From Marinobacter sp. LA51 (GTDB lineage Bacteria > Pseudomonadota > Gammaproteobacteria > Pseudomonadales > Oleiphilaceae), in the NCBI RefSeq assembly GCF_030297175.1, contig NZ_AP028070.1, positions 2,418,001 through 2,482,000 of the forward strand: 64,000 nucleotides of DNA, written 5' to 3'. The position numbers were made by a program, and so were the translations under genes. Below the pieces are notes generated by a model. It made no database searches. It had not been told where the DNA came from and saw only the letters and a list, made by a program, of their open reading frames with translations. Positions 63,977-64,000 of the stretch are shown here, one piece after another (the first letter of the stretch is position 1; each line of letters begins with the position of its first letter).

Positions 63977-64000
63977 TCAGCCAATCAGGTAGGGAATGCT
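63977..64000 (-). CDS. fliQ: Flagellar export protein FliQ (partial, C-terminal 7 codons)
   Basis: The last codons before the window edge read SIPYLIG then a stop, in the expected place just upstream of fliR. FliQ proteins end in a similar hydrophobic NLPYIIG-type tail. The call rests mostly on gene order. Confidence 0.7.
   Translation of the reverse strand, partial: SIPYLIG

Noticed and set aside
1..64000. tRNA, rRNA, CRISPR array, insertion sequence or prophage
   Set aside because: Looked for on both strands by eye; no cloverleaf, repeat-spacer pattern, transposase or integrase was recognised.

Overview
The window is a stretch of a gammaproteobacterial chromosome, most like a marine Marinobacter-type organism in the wider Pseudomonas relationship. 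This is inferred from gene content and order. A sodium-pumping NADH:quinone reductase sits between sthA and a long-form gap gene. The order sthA–nqr–gapB–mfd–csiV–MTIP–psrA, and the order flhA-flhF-fleN-fliA-cheYZAB-motCD-parC-parP-cheW next to ccm genes, both resemble Pseudomonas aeruginosa. No rRNA, tRNA, CRISPR array, insertion sequence or prophage gene was seen. Almost all the DNA is intact housekeeping coding sequence with many overlapping start and stop codons.

Layout. 1–8.5 kb (minus): sthA (cut by the window edge), nqrM, apbE and nqrFEDCBA, a complete Na+-NQR operon with its flavin-attachment and Fe-insertion helpers. 8.6–14.7 kb: gapB (minus, with a strong terminator and promoter), divergent mfd and csiV. 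14.7–19 kb (minus): methylthioinosine phosphorylase, a YnaI-like MscS channel, an L,D-transpeptidase, psrA with a double operator, and an unrecognised proline-rich membrane protein. 19–28 kb: ribE (plus), then rlmG, rsmC, carbonic anhydrase and the 180-kDa NAD-glutamate dehydrogenase (all minus). 28–35 kb (plus): a MoxR/DUF58/DUF4381/BatA/BatB/BatD operon. 35–42.5 kb (minus): ccmABCDEFGHI, the complete System I cytochrome c maturation set. 42.6–44.3 kb (plus): a FliK-like and a small FlhB-like gene. 44.3–58.7 kb (minus): one long chemotaxis and flagellar-regulation block from flhA down to cheW and a DUF2802 gene. 58.9–61.7 kb (plus): upp, uraA and a methyltransferase. 61.7–62.0 kb: two large palindromic elements. 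62.0–64.0 kb (minus): flhB, fliR and the last codons of fliQ.

How the parts work together. Na+-NQR, CcmA-I, SthA, GapB and GdhB supply and balance electrons. Na+-NQR makes a sodium-motive force. The flagellar and chemotaxis block builds the polar export gate (FlhA, FlhB, FliR, FliQ), sets flagellar number and position (FleN, FlhF), supplies sigma-28 (FliA), and places and runs one signalling array (CheA/W/Y/Z/B, ParC/ParP) that controls the MotCD stator motor.

The most unusual feature is the pair of palindromic elements at 61687–61981. Their outer stems are unrelated in sequence, but they share a conserved inverted core. Read as RNA in one direction, each core gives two hairpins with ANGGAN loops, the kind of site bound by CsrA/RsmA. 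Other non-coding points of interest are an orphan plus-strand terminator at 21122–21147 (possible small RNA), a sigma-54-like promoter inside a perfect hairpin before cheW, a sigma-54-like promoter before flhA, and two further unexplained inverted repeats.
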